Origin: Metapseudomonas boanensis
GTDB lineage: Bacteria > Pseudomonadota > Gammaproteobacteria > Pseudomonadales > Pseudomonadaceae
Reading direction: 5' to 3'
Assembly (NCBI RefSeq): GCF_018704125.1
Contig: NZ_JAGTIS010000002.1
Coordinates: forward strand, 310,001 to 374,000
DNA length: 64,000 nucleotides
Below are positions 42,567 to 51,995 of the stretch, in pieces (the first letter of the stretch is position 1; each line of letters begins with the position of its first letter). Made by a program: the position numbers and the translations under genes. The notes under the pieces are model-generated. The model worked only from the letters and a program-made list of their open reading frames with translations. It had not been told where the DNA came from and made no database searches.

Positions 42567-44369
42567 ATGTCCGAGACCCTGCTTAGTTCCCGTAACCTGG
42601 CCTTCGAGCTCTATGAAGTGCTGGACGCCGAAGCCCTGACCCAGCGGGAGCGCTTTGCCGAGCACTCTCGCGAGACCTTCGACGCCGCCATCGGCACGGC
42701 TCGCGGCATCGCCGAAGAACTCTTCGCGCCGCACAACCGCAAGAACGACGAGAACGAGCCGCAGTACGTCGACGGTGGCGCCGTGCTGATCCCCGAAGTC
42801 AAACCGGCACTGGAAGCCTTCATCGAGGCCGGCTTCCTCAATGCCACCCGCGATTTCGAAGTGGGCGGTATGCAGCTGCCCAACCTGCTGTCCCAAGCCT
42901 GCTTCGCGCATTTCCAGTCGGCCAACATCGCCACCAGCTCCTACGCCATGCTGACCATGGGCGCCAGCAACCTGATCGAGAGCTTTGGCAACTCCGAGCA
43001 GAAGCAGCGCTTCCTCACCCCCATGATCGAAGGCCGTTTCTACGGCACCATGGCGCTCACCGAGCCGCATGCCGGTTCCTCGCTGTCGGACATCCGCACC
43101 CGCGCCGAACCGGCCGCCGATGGAACCTACCGCATCAAGGGCAACAAGATCTTCATCTCCGGCGGCGACCAGCCGATCTCCGAGAACATCGTGCATATGG
43201 TGCTGGCCAAGCTTCCGGACGCCCCGCCGGGGGTCAAGGGTATCAGCCTGTTCATCGTGCCCAAGTTCCTGGTCAACGAGGATGGCAGCCTTGGCAAACG
43301 CAACGACGTGGTCCTGGCCGGCCTGTTCCACAAGATGGGCTGGCGTGGCACCACCTCCACTGCGCTGAACTTCGGCGACAACGGCGAGTGCGTCGGCTAC
43401 CTGGTGGGCAAGCCCCACGCTGGCCTCTCCTACATGTTCCAGATGATGAATGAAGCGCGTATAGGCGTTGGCATGGGCGCGATCATGCTGGGTTACGCCG
43501 GCTATCTCTACTCCCTGGAATACGCCCGCCAGCGCCCGCAAGGTCGCCACCCGGACGGCAAGAATCCAACTTCCGCCCAGGTGCCGATCGTCGAGCACGC
43601 CGACGTGCGACGCATGCTGCTGACCCAGAAAGCCTATGTGGAAGGCGCTTTCGATCTCGGTCTCTATGCCGCGCGCCTGTTCGACGATACCCAGACCCTG
43701 GCCACCGCTGAAGAACGCCAACAGGCCCATGAACTGCTCGACCTGCTGACGCCGATCGTCAAATCCTGGCCCTCGGAGTTCTGCCTGAAGGCCAACGAAC
43801 TGGCGATCCAGATTCTCGGTGGACACGGCTACACCCGCGAATACCCTGTGGAGCAGTACTACCGCGACAACCGCCTGAATCCGATCCATGAAGGCACCCA
43901 CGGCATCCAGTCGCTGGACCTGCTGGGCCGCAAGGTGTCGCAGAACAACGGCGCCGGCCTCAAGCAGCTGACGCGCCTGATCCAGGCTTGCTGCCAGCGC
44001 GCCGCCGCCTCTGAATCGCTCGATCCGCTGCGCCAGCCGCTGGAAAATCTGGTAGTGCGACTCTCCAGCGTGACCCTGGAACTGCTCGGCGACCTGATTC
44101 AAGGCAAGGTCAACCAGGCACTGGCCAATTCAGCGCTCTACCTCAAGGTCTTCGGTCACGCCGTGATCGGCTGGCGCTGGCTGGAGCAGGCAATCTGCGC
44201 CGAAGAAGGACTGGCCCGCGGTAACTCAGCGGATGCCGACTTCTACCTGGGCAAGCTGCAAGCCGCCCGCTACTTCCTGACCTGGGAAGTGCCCAGCTGC
44301 CACCACGACCTGGCCCTGCTCGTGGCCCGTGACGACACCTGCCTGACGATGCAGGACAACTGGTTCTGA
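42567..44369 (+). CDS. Large acyl-CoA dehydrogenase (about 600 residues)
   Basis: The 600-residue flavoprotein belongs to the long acyl-CoA dehydrogenase class with an N-terminal acyl-CoA dehydrogenase_N segment (SETLLSSRNLAFELYEVL), as in PAO1 PA5020. ALTEPHAGSSLSDIRTRAEP and KGNKIFISGGDQ are FAD- and substrate-side motifs. ILGGHGYTREYPVEQYYRDNRLNPIHEGT holds the conserved arginine and the position of the catalytic glutamate. A C-terminal extension follows. It oxidises acyl-CoA to enoyl-CoA in beta-oxidation; the chain length is unknown. It is monocistronic with its own terminator. Confidence 0.92.
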   Translation: MSETLLSSRNLAFELYEVLDAEALTQRERFAEHSRETFDAAIGTARGIAEELFAPHNRKNDENEPQYVDGGAVLIPEVKPALEAFIEAGFLNATRDFEVGGMQLPNLLSQACFAHFQSANIATSSYAMLTMGASNLIESFGNSEQKQRFLTPMIEGRFYGTMALTEPHAGSSLSDIRTRAEPAADGTYRIKGNKIFISGGDQPISENIVHMVLAKLPDAPPGVKGISLFIVPKFLVNEDGSLGKRNDVVLAGLFHKMGWRGTTSTALNFGDNGECVGYLVGKPHAGLSYMFQMMNEARIGVGMGAIMLGYAGYLYSLEYARQRPQGRHPDGKNPTSAQVPIVEHADVRRMLLTQKAYVEGAFDLGLYAARLFDDTQTLATAEERQQAHELLDLLTPIVKSWPSEFCLKANELAIQILGGHGYTREYPVEQYYRDNRLNPIHEGTHGIQSLDLLGRKVSQNNGAGLKQLTRLIQACCQRAAASESLDPLRQPLENLVVRLSSVTLELLGDLIQGKVNQALANSALYLKVFGHAVIGWRWLEQAICAEEGLARGNSADADFYLGKLQAARYFLTWEVPSCHHDLALLVARDDTCLTMQDNWF

Positions 44370-44389
44370 CCCCTTCCAGGGTTACTCAT

Positions 44390-44415
44390 GCCCCGCGCAC
44401 ATGCGGGGCTTTTTT
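44390..44415 (+). terminator. Rho-independent terminator after the acyl-CoA dehydrogenase
   Basis: Stem GCCCCGC (44390-44396) with GCGGGGC (44403-44409), a six-base loop and six T residues follow the gene by 20 bases. Confidence 0.92.
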
Positions 44416-44733
44416 ATCTTCGGTCCCGCCCCTCGCCTACCGCCTTTGAAATCCCGCATGTCTTGCCCCCCAACATTCATATCTCCTAAAAAAATTTCAA
44501 ACCAACCTCTTATAGCCATTTAAAACTAATAGCTGACAGGGTTTTCCTTCAGCTGAAATAACGTTTTATCAGGCCAATCCATTCACACTAGTTACAACTT
44601 GAAGGGTCACGAAAACCAGCTAACGTGAACTTGGCATTGCCCAGGATGGCTCGCCGCCCCCTCTATCTTGCTCGCTTCGAGCAGCCATCTGCGGCAATTA
44701 CCTTCGTCCCAGACAGTAAGGAAATTGTCACTC
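44416..44733. other. AT-rich upstream region of the arc operon
   Basis: This non-coding stretch is AT-rich at 44480-44600. It holds a 6-3-6 palindrome (TGCTCG-CTT-CGAGCA, 44669-44683). TGTCAC followed eight bases later by GA, near 44727, is a weak match to the P. aeruginosa ArgR half-site (TGTCGC-N8-AA). In PAO1 ArgR and ANR both control arc, so an ArgR site is expected, but this one is tentative. Confidence 0.4.
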
Positions 44734-44826
44734 ATGCTTGATCAGTCTGCTCTTGATCTGGATCAGAACGCGCCCCTCACTCCGAGCGCTCAATTGGCCA
44801 AGTTCCTACTCCAGATGGAGGTTTAG
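44734..44826 (+). CDS. Possible 30-residue leader ORF abutting arcD
   Basis: An ATG-started frame encodes a 30-residue peptide beginning MLDQSALDLDQNAPL and ending LLQMEV, with a TAG stop directly adjacent to the arcD ATG. AAGGA lies 11 bases before the ATG, a weak ribosome site. The exact abutment suggests translational coupling. Against it, the best ANR box lies inside this frame, so an ANR-driven transcript would begin downstream of the leader's start. It may be a chance frame. Confidence 0.3.
   Translation: MLDQSALDLDQNAPLTPSAQLAKFLLQMEV
44753..44766 (+). promoter_or_regulatory. ANR/FNR box candidate upstream of arcD
   Basis: TTGATCTGGATCAG matches the consensus TTGAT-N4-ATCAA except for the last base. 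ANR-activated arc expression under oxygen limitation is established in P. aeruginosa. If this site is centred at -41.5, transcription would begin near 44801, 26 bases before the arcD start codon; the -10 sequence at the expected place is weak. Confidence 0.55.
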
Positions 44827-46254
44827 ATGTCAGATTCTGCTGAGAAACTAAAGCTTGGTGCTCTAGTTGCGCTCGTGGTTGGCTCGATGGTGGGAGGAGG
44901 AATATTCTCACTGCCACAGAATATGGCCGCCAGCGCCGATGTGGGCGCCATCCTGATCGGATGGGCAATCACTGCGGTCGGCATGCTCACCCTGGCCTTC
45001 GTCTTCCAGACGCTGGCCAACCGCAAGCCCGACCTCGACGGCGGGGTCTACGCCTATGCAAAAGCCGGTTTCGGCGACTACATGGGCTTCTCTTCGGCGT
45101 GGGGTTACTGGATCAGCGCCTGGATCGGCAACGTCGGCTACTTCGTACTGTTGTTCAGCACCCTTGGCTACTTCTTCCCGATCTTTGGCGAGGGCAACAC
45201 GCTCGCAGCCATCATCGGCGCCTCGATTGTGCTCTGGGGCGTGCACTTCCTGGTACTACGAGGTATCAGGGAAGCGGCGTTCATCAACCTGATAACCACT
45301 GTCGCCAAGGTGGTGCCGCTGTTCTTGTTCATCCTCATCTGCCTGTTCGCCTTCAAGCTGGACATCTTCACCGCCGACATCTGGGGTGCAATGAACCCGG
45401 ACCTGGGCAGCGTGATGAACCAGGTTCGCAACATGATGCTGGTCACTGTCTGGGTGTTCATCGGCATCGAGGGTGCAAGCATCTTTTCCGCCCGTGCTGA
45501 AAAGCGCAGCGATGTGGGCAAGGCCACTATCCTCGGCTTCGTCATCGTGCTGCTGCTGCTGGTGCTGGTGAACGTCCTGTCGCTCGGCATCATGACCCAG
45601 CCGGAACTGGCCAAACTGCAGAACCCGTCCATGGCGGCCGTGCTGAAGCATGTCGTCGGTGACTGGGGTGCGGTGTTGATCAGCGTTGGTCTGGTGATCT
45701 CCCTGGCGGGTGCGTTGCTGTCCTGGGTACTGCTCTGCGCCGAGATCCTCTTCGCTGCGGCCAAGGACCACACCATGCCGGCCTTCCTTCGCAAGGAGAA
45801 CGCCAAGCAGGTACCGGCCAACGCCCTGTGGCTGACCAACGCCATGGTGCAGTTGTTCCTGATCGTCACGCTGTTCAGCGCCGGCACCTACCTGTCGCTG
45901 ATCTACTTGGCGACCTCGATGATCCTGGTGCCTTACCTCTGGTCTGCCGCCTATGCCGTGTTGCTGCCAATTCGCGGAGAGACCTACGAGCAGGACACCA
46001 GCGAGCGCAACAAGGACCTGGTCATCGCGGCCATCGCACTGATCTACGCCATTTGGCTGCTGTATGCCGGCGGCGTGAAGTATTTGCTGCTCTCCGCCCT
46101 GCTGTATGCCCCGGGCGCGATCCTGTTCGCCATGGCCAAACGGGAAGTTGGCCAGCCAATCTTCACCAATGTCGAGAAGCTGATCTTCGTCGCCGTGGTA
46201 ATCGGCGCAGTCGTAGCGGGCTATGGCCTCTACGACGGCTTCCTGACCCTGTAA
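44827..46254 (+). CDS. arcD: Arginine:ornithine antiporter ArcD
   Basis: This 475-residue APC-superfamily inner-membrane protein with about 12 helices exchanges arginine for ornithine, feeding the arginine deiminase pathway. GALVALVVGSMVGGGIFSLPQNM is the signature of the basic amino acid/polyamine antiporter family in helix 1. The ATG follows GGAGG. It is the first gene of arcDABC, with arcA 19 bases downstream, and probably depends on ANR. Confidence 0.95.
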   Translation: MSDSAEKLKLGALVALVVGSMVGGGIFSLPQNMAASADVGAILIGWAITAVGMLTLAFVFQTLANRKPDLDGGVYAYAKAGFGDYMGFSSAWGYWISAWIGNVGYFVLLFSTLGYFFPIFGEGNTLAAIIGASIVLWGVHFLVLRGIREAAFINLITTVAKVVPLFLFILICLFAFKLDIFTADIWGAMNPDLGSVMNQVRNMMLVTVWVFIGIEGASIFSARAEKRSDVGKATILGFVIVLLLLVLVNVLSLGIMTQPELAKLQNPSMAAVLKHVVGDWGAVLISVGLVISLAGALLSWVLLCAEILFAAAKDHTMPAFLRKENAKQVPANALWLTNAMVQLFLIVTLFSAGTYLSLIYLATSMILVPYLWSAAYAVLLPIRGETYEQDTSERNKDLVIAAIALIYAIWLLYAGGVKYLLLSALLYAPGAILFAMAKREVGQPIFTNVEKLIFVAVVIGAVVAGYGLYDGFLTL

Positions 46255-46273
46255 CTCGTAAGGAGACCCTGCC

Positions 46274-47524
46274 ATGTCCAAAGTCAAACTCGGCGTTCAT
46301 TCCGAAGCCGGTAAATTGCATAAGGTAATGGTCTGCTCGCCGGGCCTCGCGCACATGCGCCTGACGCCCAACAACTGCGACGAGCTGCTGTTCGATGACG
46401 TGATCTGGGTCAGCCAGGCCAAGCGCGACCACTTTGATTTCGTCACAAAGATGCGCGAGCGTGGCGTCGAAGTCCTGGAAATGCACAACCTGCTCACCGA
46501 CATCGTGCAGATCCCGGAAGCTTTGAAGTGGATACTCGATCGCAAGATCACCCTGGACCAGGTTGGCCTCGGCCTGACCAACGAAGTGCGTTCCTGGCTC
46601 GAAGGCCTGGAACCGCGCAAGATCGCCGAATTTCTCATCGGCGGGGTCGCCGGCTCCGACCTGCCGGACAGTGAAGGCGCCAGCGTCATCAAGATGTACC
46701 GCGACTACCTGGGCCACTCCAGCTTCATCCTGCCGCCGCTGCCCAACACCCAGTTCACCCGTGACACCACCTGCTGGATCTATGGCGGCGTGACCCTCAA
46801 CCCGATGTACTGGCCGGCACGGCGCCAGGAGACCCTGCTGGCCTCTGCCATCTACAAGTTCCACCCGGAATTCACCAACGCCGAGTTCGAAGTCTGGTAC
46901 GGCGACCCGGACACGGACCACGGCATGTCGACCCTGGAAGGTGGCGACGTGATGCCCATCGGTAACGGCGTGGTGCTGATCGGCATGGGCGAGCGCACCT
47001 CGCGCCAGGCCATCGGCCAACTGGCGCAATCGCTGTTCGCCAAGGGCGCGGCCCAGAAGATCGTCGTCGCCGGCTTGCCGAAGTCCCGCGCCGCGATGCA
47101 CCTGGACACCGTGTTCACCTTCTGCGACCGCGACCTGGTCACCGTCTTCCCGGAAGTGGTCAGGGAAATCGTGCCCTTCGTACTGCGCCCGGATGAAAGC
47201 CGCCCCTATGGCATCGATATCCGTCGCGAGGAGAAGAGCTTCATAGAGGTAGTCGCCGCGTCACTCAACCTGAAGAAACTGCGCGTGGTGCAGACCGGTG
47301 GCGACGCCTTCGAGGCCGAGCGCGAGCAATGGGACGATGGCAACAACGTGGTCTGCCTGGAGCCCGGCGTGGTGGTCGGTTACGACCGCAACACCTATAC
47401 CAATACCCTGCTGCGCAAGGCTGGCGTCGAGGTGGTCACCATCAGCGCCAGCGAACTCGGCCGTGGGCGTGGCGGCGGCCACTGCATGACCTGCCCGATC
47501 CTGCGCGACCCGATCGACTACTGA
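46274..47524 (+). CDS. arcA: Arginine deiminase ArcA
   Basis: This 416-residue enzyme hydrolyses arginine to citrulline and ammonia. The catalytic cysteine is in GGGHCMTCP (Cys404, equivalent to Cys406 in the 418-residue PAO1 enzyme); [18 protein letters not shown] and MHLDTVFTF supply the aspartate, glutamate and histidine. It starts after AAGGAGACC. A perfect 10-bp hairpin follows, separating it from arcB. Confidence 0.97.
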   Translation: MSKVKLGVHSEAGKLHKVMVCSPGLAHMRLTPNNCDELLFDDVIWVSQAKRDHFDFVTKMRERGVEVLEMHNLLTDIVQIPEALKWILDRKITLDQVGLGLTNEVRSWLEGLEPRKIAEFLIGGVAGSDLPDSEGASVIKMYRDYLGHSSFILPPLPNTQFTRDTTCWIYGGVTLNPMYWPARRQETLLASAIYKFHPEFTNAEFEVWYGDPDTDHGMSTLEGGDVMPIGNGVVLIGMGERTSRQAIGQLAQSLFAKGAAQKIVVAGLPKSRAAMHLDTVFTFCDRDLVTVFPEVVREIVPFVLRPDESRPYGIDIRREEKSFIEVVAASLNLKKLRVVQTGGDAFEAEREQWDDGNNVVCLEPGVVVGYDRNTYTNTLLRKAGVEVVTISASELGRGRGGGHCMTCPILRDPIDY

Positions 47525-47535
47525 TCTGACCATTC

Positions 47536-47558
47536 CCCCTCTCCCTCCGGGAGAGGGG
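47536..47558 (+). repeat. Perfect hairpin in the arcA-arcB spacer
   Basis: CCCCTCTCCC (47536-47545) pairs with GGGAGAGGGG (47549-47558) around TCC. There is no U-tract, so it more likely protects or processes the polycistronic mRNA than terminates it. Confidence 0.7.
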
Positions 47559-47616
47559 TCGGGGGGTAAGGGAGGCCCTGCCCCTGCGCCGAAGCATCGT
47601 TGAAGGAGAAAGAGTC

Positions 47617-48627
47617 ATGGCGTTCAACCTGCATAACCGTAACCTGCTCAGCCTGTTACACCACAGCACCCGCGAGCTGCGTTATCTGCTGGACCTGTCG
47701 CGCGACCTGAAGCGCGCCAAATACACCGGCACCGAACAGCAACACCTCAAGCGCAAGAACATCGCACTGATCTTCGAGAAGACGTCCACCCGTACGCGCT
47801 GCGCCTTCGAGGTCGCCGCCTATGACCAGGGCGCCAACGTCACCTACATCGACCCGACGTCCTCGCAGATCGGCCACAAGGAGTCCATGAAGGACACCGC
47901 CCGCGTACTCGGACGCATGTACGACGCCATCGAGTACCGCGGCTTCAAGCAAGAGATCGTCGAAGAATTGGCCCAGTACGCCGGGGTCCCCGTGTTCAAC
48001 GGCCTGACCGACGAATACCACCCGACCCAGATGCTTGCCGACGTGCTGACCATGCGCGAGCACAGCGACAAGCCACTGCACGACATCAGCTACGCCTACC
48101 TTGGCGATGCCCGCAACAACATGGGCAACTCCTTGCTGTTGATTGGAGCCAAGCTCGGCATGGATGTGCGCATCGCCGCACCGAAGGCGCTGTGGCCGGA
48201 GGATGATTTCGTCGCCCAGTGCAAGAAATTCGCCGAAGAGAGCGGCGCACGCCTCACCCTCACCGAAGATGCGAAGGCCGCGGTCAAAGACGTCGACTTC
48301 ATTCACACCGACGTATGGGTCTCCATGGGCGAGCCCGTGGAAGCCTGGGGCGAGCGCATCAAGGTACTGCTGCCCTATCAGGTGAACATGGAGCTGATGA
48401 AGGCCGCCGGCAACCCGCGAGTGAAGTTCATGCACTGCCTGCCCGCCTTCCATAATAGCGAGACCAAGGTTGGCAAACAGATCGCCGAGCAGTATCCGAA
48501 CCTGAAGAACGGTATCGAGGTCACCGATGACGTCTTCGAGTCGCCGTATTGCATTGCCTTCGAGCAGGCGGAAAACCGCATGCACACCATCAAGGCGATC
48601 CTTGTATCGACTCTGGCTGATATCTAA
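47617..48627 (+). CDS. arcB: Catabolic ornithine carbamoyltransferase ArcB
   Basis: This 336-residue enzyme phosphorolyses citrulline to ornithine and carbamoyl phosphate. STRTR (carbamoyl phosphate binding), YHPTQMLAD and [14 protein letters not shown] are the family motifs; the length equals the P. aeruginosa catabolic enzyme (336), which forms an allosteric dodecamer. The start follows GAAGGAGAAAGAG. Confidence 0.97.
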   Translation: MAFNLHNRNLLSLLHHSTRELRYLLDLSRDLKRAKYTGTEQQHLKRKNIALIFEKTSTRTRCAFEVAAYDQGANVTYIDPTSSQIGHKESMKDTARVLGRMYDAIEYRGFKQEIVEELAQYAGVPVFNGLTDEYHPTQMLADVLTMREHSDKPLHDISYAYLGDARNNMGNSLLLIGAKLGMDVRIAAPKALWPEDDFVAQCKKFAEESGARLTLTEDAKAAVKDVDFIHTDVWVSMGEPVEAWGERIKVLLPYQVNMELMKAAGNPRVKFMHCLPAFHNSETKVGKQIAEQYPNLKNGIEVTDDVFESPYCIAFEQAENRMHTIKAILVSTLADI

Positions 48628-48640
48628 CCCGGACCCTCCC

Positions 48641-48766
48641 CTCTCCCGGCAGGAGAGAGCCGGGGTGAGGAAACTGCATCACGCACTGCGTAGGGTGGAA
48701 AAGCCACGACGTGGCTTTCCATCGCGGCCCCGCCCTGGTGGAGGAAGAGCGCCATCCACCCTACGC
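48641..48766. repeat. Nested inverted repeats in the arcB-arcC spacer
   Basis: Three structures fill the spacer. CTCTCC (48641-48646) pairs with GGAGAG (48652-48657). GCGTAGGGTGGA (48688-48699) has its exact complement at 48755-48766. Within that, AAAGCCACG-A-CGTGGCTTT (48700-48718) is a tight palindrome. GTAGGGTGGA elements recur between Pseudomonas genes. They may cause differential mRNA stability in the operon. Confidence 0.7.
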
Positions 48767-48794
48767 CACTTGCCCCTGACCAAGGAGAATTGCT

Positions 48795-49721
48795 ATGCGA
48801 ATCGTCATCGCATTGGGCGGCAATGCCCTGCTACGTCGCGGCGAAGCCATGACCGCGGAAAACCAGCGCGACAACGTGCGCATTGCCTGTGAGCAGATTG
48901 CCAAGGTAGCCCCGGGCAACGAACTGGTGATCGCCCATGGCAATGGCCCGCAGGTGGGTCTGCTGGCCCTCCAAGGCGCCGCCTACGACGCTGCCAACCC
49001 CTACCCGTTGGACGTACTCGGTGCCGAGACCGAAGGCATGATCGGCTACATGATCGAACAGGAACTGGGCAACCTGCTCCCCTTTGAAGTGCCCTTCGCT
49101 ACCATCCTCACCCAAGTCGAGGTGGACCCGGCAGACCCCGCCTTCCAGAAACCAACCAAGCCCATCGGGCCGGTCTACACGAAAGAGGAAGCCGAGCTCC
49201 TGGCCAAGGAGAAAGGCTGGAGCATCGCCCCTGATGGCAACAAATTCCGCCGCGTGGTGCCGAGCCCGCGACCGAAGCAGATCTTCGAGATTCGCCCGGT
49301 CAAGTGGCTGCTGGAGAAAGGCACGGTGGTGGTCTGCGCCGGCGGAGGCGGCATCCCGACCATGTACGACGGTGGCAAGTTGAAGGGCATCGAGGCGGTG
49401 ATCGACAAGGACCTCTGCTCGGCTCTGTTGGCCGAGCAACTGGACGCTGACCTGCTGGTGATCGCCACCGACGTGGACGCCGCCTACATCGACTGGGGCA
49501 AGCCAACCCAGAAAGGCATCGCCCAGGCCCACCCGGACGAATTGGAACGCCTCGGCTTCGCCGCTGGCTCCATGGGCCCGAAAGTCCAGGCCGCCTGCGA
49601 GTTCGCCATCAAGACAGGTAAAGCCGCGGTTATCGGCGCCCTGCCGGACATCGAGGCTATCGCCCGCGGTGAGGCCGGCACCCGCGTGAGCACGGCAAAA
49701 CCTGGCATTACCTATCGTTGA
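48795..49721 (+). CDS. arcC: Carbamate kinase ArcC
   Basis: This 308-residue enzyme transfers phosphate from carbamoyl phosphate to ADP, giving the ATP of the arginine deiminase pathway. [17 protein letters not shown] and [16 protein letters not shown] bind the substrates, and [12 protein letters not shown] and [11 protein letters not shown] are core motifs. It starts after AAGGAGAATTG and closes arcDABC. Confidence 0.97.
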   Translation: MRIVIALGGNALLRRGEAMTAENQRDNVRIACEQIAKVAPGNELVIAHGNGPQVGLLALQGAAYDAANPYPLDVLGAETEGMIGYMIEQELGNLLPFEVPFATILTQVEVDPADPAFQKPTKPIGPVYTKEEAELLAKEKGWSIAPDGNKFRRVVPSPRPKQIFEIRPVKWLLEKGTVVVCAGGGGIPTMYDGGKLKGIEAVIDKDLCSALLAEQLDADLLVIATDVDAAYIDWGKPTQKGIAQAHPDELERLGFAAGSMGPKVQAACEFAIKTGKAAVIGALPDIEAIARGEAGTRVSTAKPGITYR

Positions 49722-49730
49722 GCCAACAAC

Positions 49731-49750
49731 AGGGCCGCCTTGCGGCCTTT
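49731..49750 (+). terminator. Terminator after arcC
   Basis: GGCCGC-CTT-GCGGCC (49733-49747) followed by TTT lies 11 bases after the stop codon. Confidence 0.75.
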
Positions 49751-49811
49751 GGCAAATGAATTCGCCCCCAACAGGGTGAGCCGCTTCTTCGTGGGGGCGT
49801 ATTCTTTTGCC
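49751..49811. repeat. GAATGAATTCGC palindromic repeat, copy A
   Basis: Twenty-base arms (starting GGCAAATGAATTCGCCCCCA) match as inverted repeats at 18 of 20 positions (49751-49770 and 49792-49811). It follows the arcC terminator directly and shares the GAATGAATTCGC core with a second copy after fabY. Confidence 0.8.
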
Positions 49812-49860
49812 ATGCGGGTCAAAGAACCGCCCATCAACTCGCCCTCAAATGACCAAAGGA

Positions 49861-49937
49861 GTGACTTGATAGTCACGCCCCGCGTCAGGTAGACATCCCA
49901 ATATATTTGAGCTGCCACCTGGCTCATGCCACCTGGC
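49861..49937 (+). promoter_or_regulatory. fabY upstream palindrome and direct repeat
   Basis: GTGACT-TGAT-AGTCAC (49861-49876) is a perfect palindrome overlapping a possible -35 box TTGATA. GCCACCTGGC occurs twice, at 49914-49923 and 49928-49937, 14 bases apart. No -10 box is convincing, so the promoter itself is not assigned. Confidence 0.4.
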
Positions 49938-50037
49938 CCGTGACACTTGTCGCTGCGAATCCGCCACTAGAGCGGCCAAACACGCACCGCAGTGCACCCG
50001 CCGGCATGAGATGGTCCATTTGAGGAGTTCCTGAGTG

Positions 50038-51945
50038 ATGTCCCGACTACCAGTCATTGTGGGTTTTGGTGGCTACAACGCAGCAGGGCGTAGTTCGTTC
50101 CACCACGGTTTCCGCCGCACCGTGATCGAGACCCTGGAACCGCAGGCACGCCAGGAAACCCTGGCCGGCCTGGCAGTGATGATGAAACTGGTCAGCGTGA
50201 TCGATGGCCAGTACCGCAGCGCCGAGGGCCAGGCTCTGTCGCCGGCCGATATCGAGGCCCGCTACGCGACACAAATCCTCGACTCCACCCTGGTGCGCCG
50301 CGTCGAGAAGCAACACCTGGACGTCGACGCCGCCTATTGGCAGAAAAACGTCACCGCCTCCGCCATCGACGGCCAGGCCCTTTCCTTCACCACCCAACGC
50401 AAGCAACTGCCCGAGCCGCTCCCGGCCAACTGGTCGGTGGAGACGCTGGAGAATGGCGAGGTCAAAGTATCCATTCACGAGCGCTGCGACTTCAGGGTCG
50501 ACAGCTACCGCGAGCTGCCGGTGAAGTCCGCCGGCCAACTGCCGACCGGCTTCGAGCCGGGCGAGCTCTACAACTCGCGCTTCCATCCGCGCGGGCTGCA
50601 GATGTCCGTCGTAGCTGCCACCGATGCCATCCGCTCCATCGGCCTGCCCTGGCAAACCATCGTCAACCATGTGCAACCGGACGAGATTGCCGTGTTCTCG
50701 GGCAGCATCATGAGCCAGCTCGACGAAAACGGCTTCGGTGGCCTGATGCAGTCGCGCCTCAAGGGCGGACGAGTTACCGCCAAGCAGCTGCCGCTGGGCC
50801 TGAACACCATGCCCGCCGACTTCATCAATGCCTACGTGCTGGGCAGCGTGGGCACAACCGGCAGCGTCACCGGCGCCTGCGCCACCTTCCTCTACAACCT
50901 GCAAAAGGGCATCGAGCTCATCACCTCAGGCCGTGCTCGCGTCGCCTTGGTGGGGAACGCCGAAGCGCCAATAACCCAGGAGTGCATCGAAGGCTATGGC
51001 GCCATGGGCGCCCTGGCCACCGAGGAAGGCCTGCGCCAGGTTGGTGGCCGTGAGGAGGTGGACTTCCGCCGTGCCAGCCGTCCGTTCGGCGAGAACTGTG
51101 GTTTCACCCTGGCCGAATCCAGCCAATATGTGGTGCTGATGGACGATGCCCTGGCCATCGAGTTGGGCGCTGATATTCACGGTGCGGTGACCGATGTGTT
51201 CATCAACGCCGACGGTTTCAAGAAATCCATTTCAGCTCCCGGCCCAGGCAACTACCTGACCCTGGCCAAGGCCGTGGCCAGTGCCACCCAGCTGATCGGC
51301 GCGGATGGCGTGCGCCAGCGCAGCTTCGTCCACGCCCACGGCTCCAGCACCCCGGCCAACCGCGTAACCGAATCCGAACTGCTGGACCGCGTTGCCGCTG
51401 CTTTCGGCATCGAGGAGTGGCCGGTTGCCGCCGCGAAGGCCTTCGTCGGTCACTCGCTGGCCACCGCCAGCGGCGACCAGGTGATCTCCGCCCTCGGTAC
51501 CTTCAAGTACGGCATCCTGCCGGGCATCAAGACCATCGACCGGGTAGCCGACGATGTGCACCGTGATCACCTCGCCCTCTTCACCCGCGACCAGGTGCTG
51601 GGCGAGCGCCAACTGGACGTCTGCTTCGTCAACTCCAAGGGCTTCGGCGGCAACAACGCGACCGGCGTGCTGATCTCCCCGCGCCTGGTCGAAAGCATGT
51701 TGCGCAAGCGCTACGGCGAAGCCACCTTCGCCGCCTATTGCGCCAAGCGCGAGGAGACCCGCGCCAACGCGCAGGAATACGACCGCCGAGCCCTGCAAGG
51801 TCAGTTCGACATCATCTACAACTTCGGTAACGACCTGATCGATGAGCAGTGCATCGAGCTCAGCAGCGACGGCATCCAGATACCTGGTTTCGCCAAGCCG
51901 CTGATGTTCAAGAAAGACGAGCGTTTCGCCGACATGCTGGATTGA
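50038..51945 (+). CDS. fabY: Initiating beta-ketoacyl-ACP synthase FabY
   Basis: This 635-residue thiolase-fold enzyme corresponds to PAO1 PA5174. FabY condenses acetyl-CoA with malonyl-ACP to start fatty-acid synthesis in P. aeruginosa, replacing FabH in the main route. The active-site cysteine is in GSVTGACATFLYNLQ (residue about 281), with histidines in SFVHAHGSSTPANR and AFVGHSLATASG. The ATG follows GAGGAG at ten bases; an adjacent in-frame GTG one codon earlier is possible. It lies alone between arcC and cysQ. Confidence 0.95.
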   Translation: MSRLPVIVGFGGYNAAGRSSFHHGFRRTVIETLEPQARQETLAGLAVMMKLVSVIDGQYRSAEGQALSPADIEARYATQILDSTLVRRVEKQHLDVDAAYWQKNVTASAIDGQALSFTTQRKQLPEPLPANWSVETLENGEVKVSIHERCDFRVDSYRELPVKSAGQLPTGFEPGELYNSRFHPRGLQMSVVAATDAIRSIGLPWQTIVNHVQPDEIAVFSGSIMSQLDENGFGGLMQSRLKGGRVTAKQLPLGLNTMPADFINAYVLGSVGTTGSVTGACATFLYNLQKGIELITSGRARVALVGNAEAPITQECIEGYGAMGALATEEGLRQVGGREEVDFRRASRPFGENCGFTLAESSQYVVLMDDALAIELGADIHGAVTDVFINADGFKKSISAPGPGNYLTLAKAVASATQLIGADGVRQRSFVHAHGSSTPANRVTESELLDRVAAAFGIEEWPVAAAKAFVGHSLATASGDQVISALGTFKYGILPGIKTIDRVADDVHRDHLALFTRDQVLGERQLDVCFVNSKGFGGNNATGVLISPRLVESMLRKRYGEATFAAYCAKREETRANAQEYDRRALQGQFDIIYNFGNDLIDEQCIELSSDGIQIPGFAKPLMFKKDERFADMLD

Positions 51946-51995
51946 GCCACGGTCTTCCATCTCCCGCAGGGAGAGGCGACAGGCTGAAGGAATTG

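Noticed and set aside
42420-44102. 560-codon upstream extension of the rlmJ frame
   Set aside because: It is antisense to the acyl-CoA dehydrogenase, and the recognised RlmJ protein begins at 42419.
49712-49927. 71-codon minus-strand frame after arcC
   Set aside because: It reads through the terminator and palindromic repeat, with no homology.
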